Assembly: GCA_009746045.1 (NCBI GenBank)
Contig: RPFO01000067.1
Coordinates: 1-64,000 of the forward strand
Source of the DNA: Mesostigma viride
Lineage: Eukaryota > Streptophyta > Mesostigmatophyceae > Mesostigmatales > Mesostigmataceae
DNA: 64,000 bases
Direction: 5' to 3'
Shown here: in pieces, positions 31,652 through 43,599 of the stretch
How the letters are laid out: every line of letters starts with the position of its first letter
Numbering within the stretch: position 1 is the stretch's first letter
Position numbers and translations under genes: made by a program
The notes under the pieces: generated by a model
Seen by the model: the letters and a program-made list of their open reading frames with translations, nothing else
Databases searched by the model: none
Told to the model about the DNA's origin: nothing

Positions 31652-33558
31652 GGGGACTCGGCGCGGCGAATTTTTTCCGCGCCAAAAAAATTCCGCGGTA
31701 CCCTCCGTACCGTGAAAAGTGGGTGCACGGTGCGCGCACCCCTTGCGGAAGTGGCCATGGCGACTGCTTTTAGACGAAACGTGACAAATCTGGCTCGCGG
31801 AAAGCAGAAAAAATGCTCGATTGTTGGAGAAAATTAGTTACTGATTCTACTTTATGGTGGGATGGTTGCGATCTATAATGTCGTGGGCTTTTTTTCTTTA
31901 CCATCGGCAGGGGGGGTCCGGCCTGAATTTCTGTCGGGATGAATAAAGTATAATGGATGCCTGCAGGTGTGATTGTCGATTGTTGCCAGTTTTGATGGTC
32001 CTAATGGAAGCTAGTTTAATGATGTTTCTAAAGCCGTAAAAATTCCCGCTGCTATCCTTACCTTTCCCGTCATTTTGCGGTAAGATAACATTAGGCCTGC
32101 GCGATGCGCGCCCGACCTCTCCATGAAAGGGTGGCCTTTCTTGTGCGCCTGGGCACGAATAAATGCCCGTTATGGTACGTTCTTGTATTAAACGTCCTAA
32201 GATAGCGCTTTCCTGCTTTCTTAGCTCGTTGAGCGTAAGCTTTTTGCCTTCTTTCCGGCCAGATGCAGCCATGAACTTGCGGGTCCTGGCGCTGCATCGC
32301 TAGATTCCTGGATGTTTTTTAGCAAGTTCGTCTGTGACGTGGCTGGCTTGCTGCAGCGCGTGGCCCACAACCTGTCGGGAAGGTGTAATGCTTTTATTTA
32401 CATGCTTCTCTGAAATTTCTTTTGCTTTATAGACAGTTGTGTTCGAGGAAATTCACGCGGTCTTCCTAAGCAGCGGCATCATTTTCCCCAGACACTGACG
32501 AGCTGGCACCTGTCTCCTAAAGAAAGTGGCTCGTCCTTGTTAGAAAGGAGGCAGTGTGCATTTTGCGGGACACAATGCTTTGGTGGCACATGCGTCAGGT
32601 AGGTTGTTCCAATGGTCTCTTCACCTTTCCCACTGAGTAAATGATAGCCTTTGTCATGCTAACCAGAGCAGCTAGCCACAGGTTGGCTGGATAAAAAGTC
32701 AGCTTATTTTCTCTTTATATACTGCATGTGTGGTCCTCCACATGTCCGGCTTGTTGGGCATTTTGGAACAGGGTTTTTAATGTGTTGTTGGGTGGAACAA
32801 CTTGGTTGTTGGCACAAAATCGCACATTATTAGCCTGAGATAGGCATGACATATGCTGCTCAGGCGTGTCGTCCTACCAGCCTTGTTGATAAGGGTAGAC
32901 TCACAAGGCTGGCTGTGCCGATGGAGGGGTGGGGCGTATGACGCTCCGGACATCCTCCTCACACTCCGTGATCAAAGTGGGCATGTTTTTGGGTGTCTAG
33001 GGTAGCAAAACAGATGTCATTTTGGCTCAGCACTAGCTCAATTCTCTTTTAGCGTCTACCCAGGTGGCATCACAGGAAAATCAATAACTTGAGCTACGCT
33101 TGTCAGAATGAGCTCAAATTTTGGCAGTGTGTTTCCCCCCACTCAGTGGAATTTAAAATGTATGGATGACCCAATCTGATGTGTTAATGATTTGATTTAT
33201 TTTTTTTTGCTAAAAAAAGTACCCAATTTGCGGGAAAATTAATAACTCAAACAAATGTGACCATTTTGGCCATGTAAATAGCCCAGCTTTTAAAAAAGTG
33301 GGGGAACTTTGCAGAAATGTATGGGCAGGTCATTTAGACAAGTGGTTTGTCTTGGGCAAAATATCTCATAAATAGCGTCTTTTTCTATTTTTAGCTCGCC
33401 ACCGGTGCGTGGTTGGGGGTAGTACCCCCAACAAGTGGTGGTATGAATGTCCAAACATCATATTTATGGTACCCAATCATCACTAGATGGTTCCCATGTG
33501 CATTGGAACTGATACTCACTAAAGTCTGTTTTTCAGGCTTTTGGACGTGCGAGTCCCC
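31652..33558. mobile_element. TTAA-flanked DNA element (1.9 kb), non-autonomous
   Basis: GGGGACTCG (31652-31660) and CGAGTCCCC (33550-33558) are inverted termini flanked on both sides by TTAA (31648-31651 and 33559-33562), as for piggyBac or Kolobok-type insertions. No transposase recognised. A 124-codon minus frame (32272-31898, MAASGRKEGKKLTLNELRK) is unidentified. The short TIR makes chance a small but real possibility. Confidence 0.65.
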
Positions 33559-33562
33559 TTAA

Positions 33563-34087
33563 CTCCATCAGATCAGAGTGAAAACCCATGTTGAAACTGG
33601 GACAAATGCCATTAGAATGTTACTATGACCGTGGCTAGTAAACGTGAATTGACACCCAGGTTGTGACTTCAACGATTGGAGGCAACCTTGCCAAGTCTCC
33701 CAAATGCAGTCGGCTAGACAAGCTTCACAAAAAACGCAGCAAACATGTTGACGTTGCTAATATTCCAACGACGCGCATCCGCAGTCCGGCTGCCAATGAA
33801 GTCTTCTTGGTAGCCAGCTGTGCACAGAGGAGTAACCGCTAGAGACGCCGATTTGCGAACAACTCATTACAATTACAAAGCGCAGGAAGCAGATGGCTAT
33901 GCATCAACAATTACTTCCGCTCGCCCTCGTATTCAGCCAGGTCTATCTGCCCAAACTGGGTAAATGTTTTGCGATCGGTGAAATTGGCACTCTAGTGACT
34001 TACTTTCCCAGAAAGTGTCCATTCACACGACAGCCGACTCACGCTCACACGTCGTGAGGAGTTGCCGATAGGATAAAGAAGCCGAAC
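33563..34087. other. No gene recognised
   Basis: Unique-looking sequence between the first TTAA element and the Penelope fragment. No motif or repeat identified. Confidence 0.4.
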
Positions 34088-34091
34088 GATG

Positions 34092-34953
34092 AATTCCTTT
34101 TATTCGTTACCCCGATATTCACAGTCTCCTTTCCCACACAGCAAAATATGGTGTTGTTCTTTCTCAGTTACATCGTTTTTCCCGTCTCTGTTCTTATCGT
34201 GTTGATTTCATCACGACTCTTGTTGAACTCTTGCAGCGTTTATTGGTCAAAGACTATGACCGAGCCATTATGCTCCGTCAAGTCCGATGTTTTTTGCAAC
34301 GTCACCCACATCTGTTCGGTGCTGCCCCTTGGCACAAGCTCTACAAACAGGTCGTGGACCGGCTGGATCGCATAGTATCTCCGCACATCTGAACCCTGTG
34401 ATGCCAGATCTCCTTTGCGGCCGTTCCGAGCTTGGCACTGGATTCGTTGTCCACATCGTCGCGTCGCTGCCGCAACACGATGTTTTCTGGCATCCGCGGG
34501 CTTTTGGTTCCCGCCGCACATTTGAAAGTGCTGTCCTCCGGCTTTTTGCCTTTGCACCGTGTGCAGTTCTTGGACGTTTGGAATCATGGCATGGCTAACG
34601 TGATGACTGACTAGCTAGACCTTTTCAGTGGTTTTCCATTTGCGGGTATTTCCTCGTAAATGGTGGGAGAGCGATCGCAGCAATGGTGCTCACCACTAGA
34701 CACTCCCGGCCAGTTAGGCTAGAAACACACGCCCTGATCAAGCATGCTGTTTCCGGCCCCACCGTCTAGGTCATCTAGTCGCTCCACACGTAAGCCAGCC
34801 ATAATTTCCGCAATGCACAAGGATACACATTTCCATCACCATTCATCTTCATCATCCTGAACGACTCGAAAACGCGGAAAAGATAACGGCAGGCTCGAGC
34901 TACCATGGTCCGGATTCTCCCGATTTCTGGCCTGCGCTGGTTGTCTCTTTGAT
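34092..34953 (+). mobile_element. Penelope-like element, 5'-truncated young copy
   Basis: 862 bp matching 21499-22357 with one obvious substitution (TCTCTGTTC against TCTTTGTTC) and a 3-nt insertion near 34809. GATGAATT occurs at both junctions (34088-34095 and 34951-34958), overlapping the element edges, as a target duplication. It retains the last 99 RT codons and the entire 3' UTR. Confidence 0.92.
34093..34392 (+). pseudogene. Penelope RT C-terminal fragment
   Basis: Encodes the last 99 residues of the 1018-residue protein, from IPFIRYPDIHSLLSH to the same stop. It contains only the thumb region, no catalytic motif. Confidence 0.9.
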
Positions 34954-35017
34954 GAATTGCTGTACATAAATGCCACGCTAACGGCGTCGTGAACTGACTT
35001 CTTGCAATCACGATTAA

Positions 35018-36735
35018 CTCGTCGTCTGTCTCTGGTCCTAATTTTAGGACTGAGTTCAACTCAGTCCTAATTTTAGGACCTAATTTTGAGGTTTTGTAGA
35101 AAATTCGCCCCAGTCGGAATATTTGGCAGAAAATTTTTCTCAAAATTTATTCAAATACTACTTGAAAAGATCTTTCTTGGACATATTTTTGGGATTTTTT
35201 TGGATTTGGTTTGGGCGGCTAACCGTACGGTGAAAGTACAGGTGGTAAGGGTACATTTTCACGCAAAACGTGAGTTCCGGAAATGCACGACCTAGCCATG
35301 GCGGCTTGCGCCCATGCATGCAGTTTACGTTTTCGGACGATTTTGCGGGCCAAACCCAGGAAATAGATTTTTTATGTCCTAAAGATGATACAAGTGAATT
35401 TTAGCCTCGCGGGGATGCGATTTACTGGGTGTCGGCACTGTTCTTGCTGGAAAAATCTGCGATTAGGCAGGTCGACGGAATGGATTACTACAATTGATTC
35501 CCGGATCAAATCGAAGGGTTTATAGGTTTCTTTATACCTTTTATCATGTATTGTCGTAGATTAAGTCTAGTGGCAGTAAAGATTTGATGATTTCGACCAC
35601 TCTGTCACGTCATGGTTTGTGTGCCGCAAAGTGCCACTTTTGCAGGCACCGCCTGGGCCAAGGTAACGCCAGCCGTGCCAGGTAAAGCTGGAATATCGCT
35701 GCTTCATCGTTTCTTGGTATTCTTACATGAGTTTAAGCTTGCGATGCGCTGTCAGTTTTGAGTCTTGCTGCTCTTTCTTGACCGTTGCCTGCCCCTCTCT
35801 AAAACCATCTTTTTAGATGATCTTACCAGGCATTTGCCTTACCGCAGCATGGCTGTACAAGGTTTTAGGTGCTGAATGGGTTAAAACACTTTCATAGATG
35901 TTAGTTATTCTCTTGCTATGTTCATACTGCATGATTGTGTGGTCATGGGCTGCGTCAAGGGTACTGTCAAGCTTATACGGGTGAGTGAAAAATCTTGGTG
36001 ATAAACCACTGTGATCATGTGCCAGCAGGTATGTTGGCCATGTCATGGCAAGGTAATACAGTTTTATCCATGTCCATTCTTGTAAAGAACAATTAAATGT
36101 GACTAACCTACCCATTATATCGGTGGTTATTACTTATAATACATCCCTTTGTAGCTACGTATCCATACGCATTCCCTACATGTATGCATAGGCTTTCACA
36201 CATACTAAGGTACAATATAACTGCATTATGATGATGCAAGTATGTTTTCCTATTATGCCTGAAGGGAAATGGGCTGATTGACATGGTTTGTGGCCACGCT
36301 ACTATGAAGTATGACCGCACTTACATGCTTGCAAATTGCTAGCATGGCCCAGTCCTATGTATAGGACTGGCAGTATTTGGCGTGTTTCAGGCAGTGCCAG
36401 TGGCCAAATTGAGTCCAGTTTTTTGCCACAGGTCAAGAACTATATTGTTTACATGCCTGTATTTTTTTAACATGAATATGGAATTTATTCAATTTTTGCC
36501 ACTCATGCTTCCACACAAAAATGCAAATTCGCCGACGGTGCCATACATCCATGTAATTTTTAGGAGTTTGGGTCAAGTTTTCACTGATGTAGTATTTTTG
36601 CCAGCAAGAGGACATCAAATACTCCATAGACCCACATCTAAGCATCTTTAATGGACCCCCCACCTAGTCACTACACACGGTTGAAAAAGGTCAACTCAGT
36701 CCTATTATTAGGACTGAGTTGGGACAGACGACGAG
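35018..36735. mobile_element. TTAA-flanked DNA element (1.7 kb) with subterminal hairpins
   Basis: Termini CTCGTCGTCTGTC (35018-35030) and GACAGACGACGAG (36723-36735) are perfect inverted repeats flanked by TTAA (35014-35017 and 36736-36739). Just inside each end is a hairpin of AACTCAGTCCTA with its complement (35041-35080 and 36691-36720). TTAA duplication points to piggyBac or a similar superfamily. No transposase found, so it is non-autonomous. Confidence 0.85.
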
Positions 36736-37044
36736 TTAAAGTGCCCGGCCCAACAACAAATTGGCGACACACGACCCCGCAACTGGAAAAGAATTCTGGC
36801 CACATTGATATACATCGGTTTGATAAAGTAAAACCTCGCATTCGGTTCTGGCTAGCCTCAAACGCATGCGCCTTGAAACCTTTATCCTCCTGGCGGCCAC
36901 AGTTTCTCGGTTCTCTTGTTCCGTTGGTCGTGCCGCTAGCGTGCCAGCCGCTCCAGTGCCTAAAATTCAAATTCGTGTTGTTCGAGAAAACGTTGTCGGG
37001 TCGGCGACGGCACGATGCCGGGCCGGGCTGCATGGGCCATGGAG

Positions 37045-37395
37045 GGTGGTGGTACACAAATACCGTACAAGTGATACACAAATACGCTACAAGTGATACA
37101 CAAATACCGCCAGTATAACAGCGGGTCGCTGCGTACCTGCCGTGGGAAGGAGGACAAGTGATACACAAATACGCTACAAGTGATACACAAATACCGTACA
37201 AGTGATACACAAATACCGCCAGTATAACAGCGGGTCGCTGCGTACCTGCCGTGGGAAGGAGGACAAGTGATACACAAATACGCTACAAGTGATACACAAA
37301 TACCGTACAAGTGATACACAATTGCAGCCAGGACAACAGCGGGTCGCTGCGTACCTGCCGTGGGAAGGAGGGCCTGGAGGGGGGTGGTACACAAA
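37045..37395. repeat. Tandem array of ACAAGTGATACACAAATAC units
   Basis: A ~21-bp monomer (CAAGTGATACACAAATACC/G) alternates with a longer segment, CCAGTATAACAGCGGGTCGC and GTACCTGCCGTGGGAAGGAGG, giving a higher-order unit of roughly 85-110 bp repeated three times. Frames reading YLCITC on the minus strand are repeat artefacts. Confidence 0.85.
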
Positions 37396-37399
37396 TATC

Positions 37400-38215
37400 C
37401 GACCTATATATTAGCAATAGCCGCCGCCTATCAAACAGGTCCTATTCATCACGAGCGTCAACGCCCCGTCATCGCCCCGTCATCGCCCGGCCGAGGGCCT
37501 TAACCTGTTAACTCTTTATTCGGAGTGATAGTCAACGACCTATACTACCAATAGCTGCCGCATATCAAACATGGGCTTATCATCACGCCCGTCGAGGGCG
37601 ATGACGGTGACGACCGTCACCGTCATCGCCCTCGACGGGCCAACATCTAAACTCTTCTCTTAATCAACAATCTATATTACCAATAGCCGCCGCCTATCAA
37701 ACAGATCCTATTCATCACGCGCGTCAACGCCCCGTCATCGCCCCGTCATCGATCGCCCCGTGATCGCCATGCCGAGGGCCAACCTCTTAACTCTTTATTC
37801 GGAGTAATAGTCAACGACCTATACTACCAATAGCCGCCGCATATAAAAAAGGTCGTATTCATGACGCCCGTCGAGGGCGATGACGGTGACGCCGTCACCG
37901 TCATCGCCCTCGACGGGCCAACATCTAAACTCTTCTCTTAATCAACAAACTATATTACCAATAGCCGCCGCCTATCAAACAGATCCTATTCATCACGCGC
38001 GTCAACGCCCCGTCATCGCCCCGTCATCGCCCCGTCATCGCCCCGTGATCGCCATGCGAGGGCCAACCTCATAACTCTTTATTGGGAGTAATAGTAAACG
38101 ACCTATATTAAAAATAGCTGCCGCCTATCAAACAGGTCCTTTCCATCACGCCCGTCGAGAGCGATGACGGTGACGGCCGTCACCGTCATCGCCCTGCCGG
38201 CATTGCCATACAAGA
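37400..38215. repeat. ~275-bp tandem repeats each with a long palindrome
   Basis: Three units share ACCAATAGCYGCCGCCTATC, ACGCCCCGTCATCGCCCCGT and CTCTTTATTCGGAGT. Each contains a palindrome: 37587-37640 (26-bp arms, 2-nt loop), 37866-37918 (26-bp arms, 1-nt loop) and 38161-38192 (16-bp arms, no loop). The sequence core is GGCGATGACGGTGACG with its complement. Confidence 0.85.
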
Positions 38216-39375
38216 AGAAGCTCTCGATCCGAGGTATAGACTACCTCGGGTATCATCATCGTAATTGCTAGCATCGAGATCATTCATACCTACCGACGAT
38301 GGCCAGCTGCAAAAGAAAAATGTCGACCAACAGACAGGACCTATCGCCGGGAACCCTCAAGGCAATAAGGGCGAGACAGGCTTTCACCGTTAAGTAAAGT
38401 TGTCCACATCGTGCTAAGGAATTTGTGCTAATCTATGAGTACCTATATGGACACTTTGTCGCATTTTTTACATGGCAAATAAGCGATGTATGTGTCATGT
38501 AGGCTGCCATTGGTGCATGCATGCATGGGCCAGCAATGATGGTCAGAGGTACATTGTGCCTATGAGATAACCATCGATTTGTTGATCAGCAAGTGATTCA
38601 TTACGTGAGACAACAATATGTTTGGGGGCTAAGCTTCTTACATTGGTCACATGGCCCGCCATAATTGTTTTCTTATGTGTTTAAGGTTAGGGCTCTGTTC
38701 ATGACTGAACGTCATGAACGCGCTCTATTCATGACATTGATTAATTGATTTTAATTAGTCTCATGTCCATGTTGGGGGACCGGGATCTCTGAATTCCCCA
38801 AAGAAGATATAGTGGAAGTCACCCCAAGACGTCAATATCCGTCAAGACGTCAATAACTACATGTATGTCCACAGCTCAGCTAGTAGTCTAAAATATGGGC
38901 CTCGAGCTACTCTTGCACGCAAGCAATGCCTATCATCAAGGATTAATTAATGCCTATCAACAAGGAGACAATCATGCTTGTTAAATTTCCTAGGACCCAC
39001 AACTGGGGGGTCGTAGTCTTTGACAATGTCCGCCTGGGCAACGCTACTAATCCTACATATCCGAGGTCCCATGTCTGAATAAGAGGGGTTGAGCGGATGA
39101 CGCCAACAGTGTCTGTGCTCTGCATGTCAGCTAAAATCATATCGCGGAGACAAACATATGGCGGTATGTCCAATGTTGGCCACTGCGTCGCCTAACAGGT
39201 TCGTTCTTACATGGTCGGCAAGGGCCTGACCATGTAACAAGATATCTCCCTGGCTGGCCAGTCCACAAGGAACCAGCAGGGACCTCATCTGAATCAACCT
39301 GATTTATTAACTAACTACTTAATTCATTTATTAAACTCATGCCCCCATTAGGGAGTCAAGGAGCATTAGTTAACC
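38216..39375. other. No gene recognised
   Basis: Mixed AT-rich sequence. Contains a duplicated AATGCCTATCA(T)CAAGGA around 38925-38975, again next to a GGAGACAA Penelope-tail-like hexamer. No supported gene. Confidence 0.4.
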
Positions 39376-39480
39376 CCGATTAATTAATTAATTAATTAAT
39401 TAATTAATTAAACACGTGCTCCCGTTGGGGAGTCACGGAGCACCGAAGTGCTTTTAAGCCCTGTGTGTGCACAACAGGAG
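39376..39480 (-). mobile_element. LINE family C, 3'-end fragment
   Basis: (TTAA)n tail, then CTCCCGTTGGGGAG (39419-39432) and GTCACGGAGCAC. Minus orientation. Confidence 0.65.
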
Positions 39481-39594
39481 AAAGGGCAGAGACCCCCAGT
39501 CTCCTTCATGCCTAAGGCATGCCACAACTGCATTCGGGAACGCTAGCTAAACGGACACGCTAACGATCCGGCAATCTGTGGGTGCAATAAGACC

Positions 39595-40195
39595 CATGTG
39601 AATTGAATTGAATTGAATTGTAACATAACTCGGTTGGGAGTATATGTAGCACACAGCCCTTGAGAGGGGGGCATATGGCCTATCATACATCCTAAGCTAC
39701 TTCCTGCAAGGGTGGGGATGTAAAGGACCCTTGCTCTAGGTGCACCAGGGCACTTGCATCCCATGATCTTCAAGCTATGCCCAGCGAAGGGGGAGCCTGT
39801 CATGGGGGGGAAGAGCAGCATAGCTATACAAAGAAGCTAGGGCATGGCGTCTCAGCAGAGAGTTACTCCCTGCATGGGCACAACATAACTAAATAAAGCT
39901 AGGCATCATCTGGGGTGTGGCTCATCATAGGCACACATGTACATGATTAAGGAAAGCGCGTGGCTTAGCTAGGATAGTGCCTCTAGGAGGCGTACATGTA
40001 CATGGCCACGGTCTATCTATTCTGCACTACTACTGCTGTATTCCCCTAAGCTGGGGCGTCTGGAGTCGCTGGGGCCGCGGGGGGGGGGGGGTCGCCTGCC
40101 AGGGCTTGTGGCCGACGTAGATGGCCGCCCCCTTCCAGTACACCGGCTGCCCCGCCTTGGTCTGCCGGAGCTGGAGGTAGGTCGGCCATAGCAAG
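39595..40195 (-). mobile_element. LINE family A 3' end with ORF1 C-terminal remnant
   Basis: (GAATT)n tail, hairpin (one stem base changed, CTCGGTTGGGAG, 39630-39641), full 3' UTR and then the ORF1 end (GCCTGCCAGGGCTTGTGGCC near 40093-40112). It shows the uninterrupted form of the site into which the 12-kb LINE inserted. A run of 12 G sits at 40079-40090. Confidence 0.8.
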
Positions 40196-40292
40196 ACCCA
40201 TGTGAGCATGGCATAACACTAGGAGCGTGGGCAAGTAATCTCATCATAGCCAGGACGTAGCATGGCTGTACTAGGACTATACCCCGATTTCT

Positions 40293-40333
40293 GATTCTCC
40301 CGATTTCTGGCCTGCGCTGGTTGTCTCCTTGAT
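40293..40333 (+). mobile_element. Penelope-like element, 41-bp tail insertion with 10-bp duplication
   Basis: GATTCTCCCGATTTCTGGCC through CTCCTTGAT. The direct repeat ATACCCCGAT lies at 40279-40288 and 40332-40341, overlapping the terminal AT. Confidence 0.85.
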
Positions 40334-40342
40334 ACCCCGATC

Positions 40343-40682
40343 AATGGATGGATGGATGGATGGATGGATGGATGGATGGATGGATGGATGGATGGATGGA
40401 TGGATGGATGGATGGATGGATGGATGGATGGATGGATGGATGGATGGATGGATGGATGGATGGATGGATGGATGGATGGATGGATGGATGGATGGATGGA
40501 TGGATGGATGGATGGATGGATGGATGGATGGATGGATGGATGGATGGATGGATGGATGGATGGATGGATGGATGGATGGATGGATGGATGGATGGATGGA
40601 TGGATGGATGGATGGATGGATGGATGGATGGATGGATGGATGGATGGATGGATGGATGGATGGATGGATGGATGGATGGATG
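40343..40682. repeat. (ATGG)n microsatellite, ~340 bp
   Basis: About 85 pure copies of ATGG/GGAT directly follow a Penelope tail. Overlapping MDGW frames on the plus strand are repeat artefacts. Confidence 0.97.
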
Positions 40683-40769
40683 TTTATAGTACTATGCTAA
40701 TCTCTATAGAAACATAATTACACGGAAGTTACAAATCTCATCTGCATCATGCCCCAAGACACTACATTA

Positions 40770-41015
40770 AACAATCAAATAAAATTATAACATGCCTCCG
40801 TTGGGAGATCATGTAGCACATATTCCTTGCTGAATGGGTGGAGGTGGGTCAAGCCGCGACATCGAAATAAGCTAACTCTAAGCTATCTAGTCTACAAAAT
40901 CCTAACTACACTTCTCCCCAAAGCGCCCCTTCCGCTTTGGGGGAGGGGGCTTACCCACAGGGGCTGGCGTGTGAGCCGGGACATTGGTCTTCCACCTCTT
41001 CTTGTTCTGCATAGT
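40770..41015 (-). mobile_element. Family-B LINE 3' end
   Basis: AATCAAATAAAATT tail, hairpin CCTCCGTTGGGAG (40796-40808), then ORF2 C-terminal coding remnant (KPPPPKRKGRFG) on the minus strand. Confidence 0.75.
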
Positions 41016-41129
41016 AGGAACAGAGAGCAAAGAAATGCGGTGTGGGGACCCCTTCTCGTGGTAATGCGTTACATGTACTCCCCACCGGGCTTTGCTCTTC
41101 ATGGGTTCATAAAGACAACAATTATTCAG

Positions 41130-41290
41130 TAAGAATTTAACAAATTAGGAACATATATCCGTTGGGAGTCACTGTTACACATATACCTGCAAAGGGGCAT
41201 ATGATTTTTAATACATTCTGAGCTACAACCTGCAGGTGCATGGGTTTAGTTAACTGCCACCTATACTAGAGGCCTGACATGGGGTGGAGC
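41130..41290 (-). mobile_element. LINE family A 3' end, diverged
   Basis: ATTTAACAAATTAGGAACAT then ATCCGTTGGGAGT and the GGGGCATATG landmark of family A, more diverged than other copies. Confidence 0.6.
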
Positions 41291-41899
41291 TTCAGTGCTT
41301 CCCCGCCTTCTCCTTCTCCCACACTGGGTGCTCCGCCTCCTTCTTCTCCGGACCGGCCTGACCGTGGGTGCACCGGCCCCGCCTCCTCCTTCTCCTCACG
41401 GGACGATTCGCGCTCCACGCACATGTGGCTGCAGCATCAGTTAGCACGGGCAAGACATAGCAGTAACCGCGCTATGGCTGTTCTAGCACCAGCCTAGCAG
41501 CCTGCCATGATTACTCAGCAAACCCACGACAGCTAAACCCTTGGCTGTGACAACCAGTCCATGCATCATTAAGTATGGGTACGGGGAAAGCTTCCCGCGT
41601 ATCCATGGCCATATGAATGACAGGGCAACACAACAACTTGCACCCTAGCCCCCCGTGCAAACACAAAAACGTGGGTCGTGGCTTCCACGCCCCATCCGCC
41701 ATGCATGACAGCGCGTACCTCACTCGCATTCACACCGGGCGGCATCCCAGCGCCGTTGCTGTCCCTATGTGACACGTCGGCTGATTAAGCAGATACACAG
41801 CAGAGTCTGATGTAAACCGCTAAAACCCAAACCCATGCAGAACACAGTCAAGGACGCGTGCATGTCAAGCCATGCCAATTGTGAACCGTACAGCAATTT

Positions 41900-43420
41900 A
41901 CTTTTCAAGCCTGAACAGGTGGATAGCAGATACTAGCCTGGAAGAGGTTACAGGGGCACATGTCCATTAGCGAGCGGAACACAGCATACACCCTACAAGC
42001 GTACCGCACAATGTCCTCCTGCAATTGTCTGCAGATCTCCAAATGCCGCAGACATCTCCACTGCTCTCGTGGCGATTGCAAATGCTTCATGCCGCAGACA
42101 TCTCCACTGCTCTCATGGCGATTGCAAATGCTTGATGCCGCACCTCTGCTTACAGAAGAAAAGCTTCCTCCGGGCGAGGCACCTGACTGGAACCAACACC
42201 CATTCCTTGGCTTGACAATGTGGCCATGACAGCATCGTGAATCTCCTTCGCCAACGCCCACACATCAGGACCCGTGCACTGCACCGCCATGGCCACAGGC
42301 TGCACCGCTGCAATCGATGCAGCATTCACTGCCTGCGCCGCACCATGTACTGCATGCACGAAAGCCAATCCTGGCTCGGTTATCATGGTCTTGCCCGATT
42401 CCTGCTGCTTCTTCTTCTTCTTCGATGCAGTCATGCGCACTTTATACCCCTTCCTCTCCAAGCACGCCTTCAGCACCTGGTTCGTGCGGTGCTGAATATG
42501 CTTCTGAAGGCGCGCCTTCTAAACACAAATTGTTGGCAATGTATGATTCCCAAACGGCATGATAGGCACATAATCAGTCCCATTAATTGCTTTGCGGCAG
42601 TCAATGCACCAGAACACCTGTTGAAAAAAGAAGGTTATGCATGCTAGCGATTACCCGCGGCAAGAAGCAATCAACACGCCTAGCTAACAACTGCAACCAC
42701 AATGTAATTCATGACGGGCCACTCACCGCTAGCCTGCTCTCCTGCTTCAATGTCTCCCCATTCTCAAGGCCTCCATTGTAAACCTCTCCGTCTTCACCAT
42801 CGTCACCGTCTTCCTCTTCCTCCACTCCGACGTATCCGTGCTTCCTTTTCCTAAGATACCTAGGGTTGTTCAAGTCGTATGTGCGGCGTTGGCACACTTC
42901 CAACAAAATTTTGGCCGCCTCTACCCATTACCATTTATTCGTACCATCATAACATATCCAGGCGTTTGAAAAATCATTCCCTCGTTCGAACTTCTACGCC
43001 TGGGCGTCCATGACGAGGCAGTCACGACGGGACGCAGATGCACAAAAATAAAAAAGGCGACATCCCTTCAATCATTGACCAAAGAAGAGAATAAGCGCAG
43101 AACTTGGATTTCAACACCACACACCCATTACCAGCGAGCACGGCTGGCCTGCAACCGCCATCATTTCATAACCAGAAGCCAGGGCCCACACTCCATCCCG
43201 TTACCTCATCTTCCACGCACGGCTTCCGCTGCTTCCCTCTGCTCTTTCGCATTCTCCGCCAGCAACCTCGCCTTCTCCTCGTCGAACAATCCACTATAAG
43301 AATGAAATCCCCTCTATTGGACGCCATTCAGACGAACTTTGCTAGCGTCTTTTCACCGGCCCCAGCACACATAATCTATAGCCGCTTACTGACAACGGCC
43401 GACAACGACAACTGCTGAAC
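41900..43420 (-). pseudogene. Broken gene with Cys/His cluster inside the CACTA-like element
   Basis: Reading the minus strand: a coiled-coil-like piece (LFDEEKARLLAENAKEQREA, near 43295-43225), then KFERGNDFSNAWICYDG near 43000, then 42906-42709 with RKRKHGYVGVEEEEDGDDG ending at a GCG|GTGAGT donor. After a TTTTTTCAACAG acceptor comes VFWCIDCRKAING, followed by a TAG and KARLQKHIQHRTNQ in the same frame. It ends in ASKKKKKQQES and an Ala/Val-rich tail to about 42150. The C-x2-C ... H-x2-H spacing suggests a zinc-binding (BED-like) domain. In-frame stops mark it as decayed. It could be a transposon accessory protein or captured host gene; I cannot tell which. Confidence 0.35.
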
Positions 43421-43599
43421 AGGCGACAAAGGCTGATAACTACATTTTTATATTTCGCTGCATTTGCTAATAGACACGCACGTTCTCCCACTTCACCATT
43501 ACAATATATCACATCCATCTGGCCGTGGACAGGCAAAGACCCCCTTAGTAACTTACTAAAACGTAATCTTACAGCATCGGATCACTGGCACCTAATTTA

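Noticed and set aside
40329-40717. Overlapping 113-123 codon MDGW frames
   Set aside because: Pure tetranucleotide repeat read in three frames; no non-repeat coding sequence is attached.
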